Below are positions 13,110 through 14,395 of a DNA stretch of 14,395 bases, piece after piece. Source of the stretch: an uncultured Eubacteriales bacterium (lineage in GTDB: Bacteria; Bacillota; Clostridia; Lachnospirales; Lachnospiraceae); contig URND01000077.1 of assembly GCA_900549105.1 (NCBI GenBank), forward strand, positions 1-14,395, given 5' to 3'. Positions within the stretch are counted from its first letter, which is position 1, and each line of letters begins with the position of its first letter. The position numbers and the translations under genes were made by a program. Under the pieces are notes generated by a model that was not told where the DNA came from, ran no database searches, and saw only the letters and a program-made list of their open reading frames with translations.

Positions 13110-13166
13110 ATGAAGATTTTCACAGCCAGAGATGTGGAATCTCCCTGTTATGGGGATTATTTTTAT

Positions 13167-13236
13167 AAAAAAGAACCGCTTCCGGTTTTTTGAATCTCGA
13201 TTTTCGAGCATCAAACCGGGAACGGTTCATTTTTTT
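13167..13236. terminator. bidirectional terminator between the sucrose operon and trxA
   Basis: GAACCG (13173-13178) pairs with CGGTTC (13223-13228), continued inward by TTCCGGTTT with AAACCGGGAA (one bulge), and an inner CTCGA/TCGAG hairpin. T-tracts flank it on both strands: seven T at 13230-13236 on plus and six on minus (13172-13167). It ends both convergent transcripts. Confidence 0.88.
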
Positions 13237-13543
13237 AATCAAACATTTTTAAAATCTGAGCTTTTGGCATTGCGCCAATGATTTTATTGACGATTTCGCC
13301 GTTTTTCATAGCTACAAGTGTCGGAACGCTCATTACCTGGAAGGTTCTTGCCAAATCCAGATTTCTGTCCACATCCAGTTTGCATACTTTAATGTCCGGG
13401 CGCTCATTTGCAATTTCATCAACCACTGGGGAAACCATCTTGCAAGGTCCGCACCATGTGGCGAAGAAATCGATGAGAACCGGTTTATCAGATTCAATGA
13501 CTTCCTTTTGGTAATTTTCCTGAGTCAATTCAATAACAGCCAT
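13235..13543 (-). CDS. trxA: thioredoxin
   Basis: A 102-residue protein of classic thioredoxin size: FFATWCGPCKM with the active-site pair Cys31 and Cys34, the conserved Asp in LIDFF, KLDVD, and cis-proline 74 in SVPT. It reduces protein disulfides in the cytoplasm, itself reduced by thioredoxin reductase, which is not in the window. AAAGGAG lies eight bases before ATG 13543. An extra Cys54 in KVCKLDVD is not part of the active site. It converges on the sucrose operon and shares its terminator. An extended -10 (TGCTATTCT, near 13627-13635) with a weak -35 may be its promoter. Confidence 0.95.
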   Translation of the reverse strand: MAVIELTQENYQKEVIESDKPVLIDFFATWCGPCKMVSPVVDEIANERPDIKVCKLDVDRNLDLARTFQVMSVPTLVAMKNGEIVNKIIGAMPKAQILKMFD

Positions 13544-13676
13544 AATATTACTCCTTTCTCTAATCCTTAATTTTCCCTGGCGGCAATCATTTCATGCACA
13601 TCCGGGAAAATCAGGTTGTCTTAATCAGAATAGCACATTCGGGGAAAAAAAGACAGCCCATTTTTGAAAATGATAA

Positions 13677-13705
13677 TTGAAAATAAATATCAAATATCGT
13701 ATCAT
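13677..13705 (+). promoter_or_regulatory. promoter of the aldo/keto reductase
   Basis: -35 TTGAAA (13677-13682), 17-base spacer, -10 TATCAT (13700-13705), 36 bases before the start codon. It is divergent from trxA. Confidence 0.65.
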
Positions 13706-13741
13706 AGGTAGTGAGTAAAAGATATACAAGAGGGTGAAGAG

Positions 13742-14395
13742 ATGGAGTACGTAACACTTGGAAAGACAGGATTAGTAATCTCACGCATGGGTTTTGGCGG
13801 TATTCCGATTCAGCGGATTGATGCGTCGGGCACAAAAAAATTAATGCAGAGGATGGCGGAAGAAGGTATCAATTATATTGATTCTGCCAGAGGATATACA
13901 GTCAGCGAGAGCTTTATCGGGGAAGGGATTGAAGGTATGAGAGATAAATTCATACTGGCGACAAAAAGTATGTCCCGCACCAAAGAGGCTATGGCGAAGG
14001 ATATAGAGATAAGTCTGAATAATTTTCGGACAGACTATATCGACTTATATCAGGTCCATAATCCGAATATGGAGCAGCTTGAACAGGTTATCGGGCCGGA
14101 CGGTGCATTGGAAGCGCTGATGGAGGCGAAGGCCGGGGGCAAGATCGGGCATCTGGGCCTTACAGCCCATTCCCTTGAAGTTTTTGAAAAAGCCCTCGAG
14201 ATGGACTGGGTAGAAACGATTATGTTCCCATATAATATTGTAGAGCGGCAGGGGGAAGAACTGATACATAAATGCCGTGAAAAAAATATCGGTTTTATCG
14301 ATATGAAACCGCTGGCCGGCGGCGCTATCGAGGATGGCCGTCTGGCGCTGCGCTTTGTCTGCGCCAACCCGGATGTGACCGTCGTTATTCCCGGC
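13742..14395 (+). CDS. aldo/keto reductase, N-terminal part (cut by window edge)
   Basis: The first 218 codons are visible, starting at ATG 13742 after GAGGGTG five bases upstream. The sequence MEYVTLGKTGLVISRMGFGG is the usual aldo/keto reductase start, and the catalytic tetrad fits Asp47 and Tyr52 (INYIDSARGY), Lys75 (ILATKSM) and His106 (DLYQVHN). Later family segments GKIGHLGLTAHS, IMFPYNIVERQ, FIDMKPLAGG and the start of the cofactor region PDVTVVIPG are present. These are NAD(P)H-dependent carbonyl reductases. Many clostridial members of this type carry a C-terminal ferredoxin-like 4Fe-4S part; whether this one does lies beyond the window. Substrate unknown. Placement beside thioredoxin suggests, but does not prove, a redox role. 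Confidence 0.92.
   Translation, partial: MEYVTLGKTGLVISRMGFGGIPIQRIDASGTKKLMQRMAEEGINYIDSARGYTVSESFIGEGIEGMRDKFILATKSMSRTKEAMAKDIEISLNNFRTDYIDLYQVHNPNMEQLEQVIGPDGALEALMEAKAGGKIGHLGLTAHSLEVFEKALEMDWVETIMFPYNIVERQGEELIHKCREKNIGFIDMKPLAGGAIEDGRLALRFVCANPDVTVVIPG

Noticed and set aside
13671..13700. Fur/PerR-type box between trxA and the aldo/keto reductase
   Set aside because: TGATAAT gives one good half, but the opposite half does not match; AT-rich DNA produces such halves often.
1..14395. CRISPR array, insertion sequence or complete mobile element
   Set aside because: No regularly spaced repeats, transposase, integrase or paired terminal repeats were seen.

Overview
The window looks like chromosomal DNA from a gut-type Clostridia, most likely Lachnospiraceae. 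This rests on protein style and gene content (DegV, MocR, Lsa-like ABC-F, Rrf2, UgpC/MsmK-type ATPase), strong AGGAGG ribosome sites, TTGACA/TATAAT promoters with 17-base spacers, and AT-rich intergenic DNA. No genus can be assigned. Both ends are cut: an acyl-CoA dehydrogenase on the left and an aldo/keto reductase on the right.

Left part (1-5000, all minus strand): the N-terminus of an acyl-CoA dehydrogenase, an Rrf2-type regulator, a DegV fatty-acid-binding protein, an Lsa-like ABC-F ATPase and a MocR-type (GntR plus aminotransferase) regulator. The Rrf2 promoter and the dehydrogenase promoter carry the same 21-base operator-like site, suggesting one small regulon. The ABC-F gene has its own promoter, a 6-codon upstream ORF, mutually exclusive pairing segments and an intrinsic terminator, the layout of antibiotic-responsive transcription attenuation.

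Middle (5040-6880): a plus-strand tRNA-Gly(CCC) with its own promoter and a 16-bp-stem terminator. Next to it on the minus strand lies a small accessory module: a ribbon-helix-helix protein with repeated candidate binding sites over its promoter, and a 52-residue acidic protein of unknown role. A two-domain lipoprotein follows.

Right part (6976-13236, plus strand): a sucrose-use operon of a sugar-ABC ATPase (UgpC/MsmK type), a GH13 amylosucrase-like enzyme, a PfkB fructokinase, and an unusual cytoplasmic protein joining a ParB-like N-terminal domain to a BMP/PnrA-type ligand-binding domain. The expected flow is sucrose import by permeases encoded elsewhere and energised by the ATPase, transfer or hydrolysis of the glucosyl unit by the GH13 enzyme, and phosphorylation of the released fructose. 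The operon leader is complex: its Shine-Dalgarno-like sequence is separated from the start codon by a GC-rich, hairpin-rich segment of about 106 bases, and upstream repeats can form alternative pairings around that site. A bidirectional terminator then separates this operon from a convergent thioredoxin gene, after which a divergent aldo/keto reductase runs off the window.
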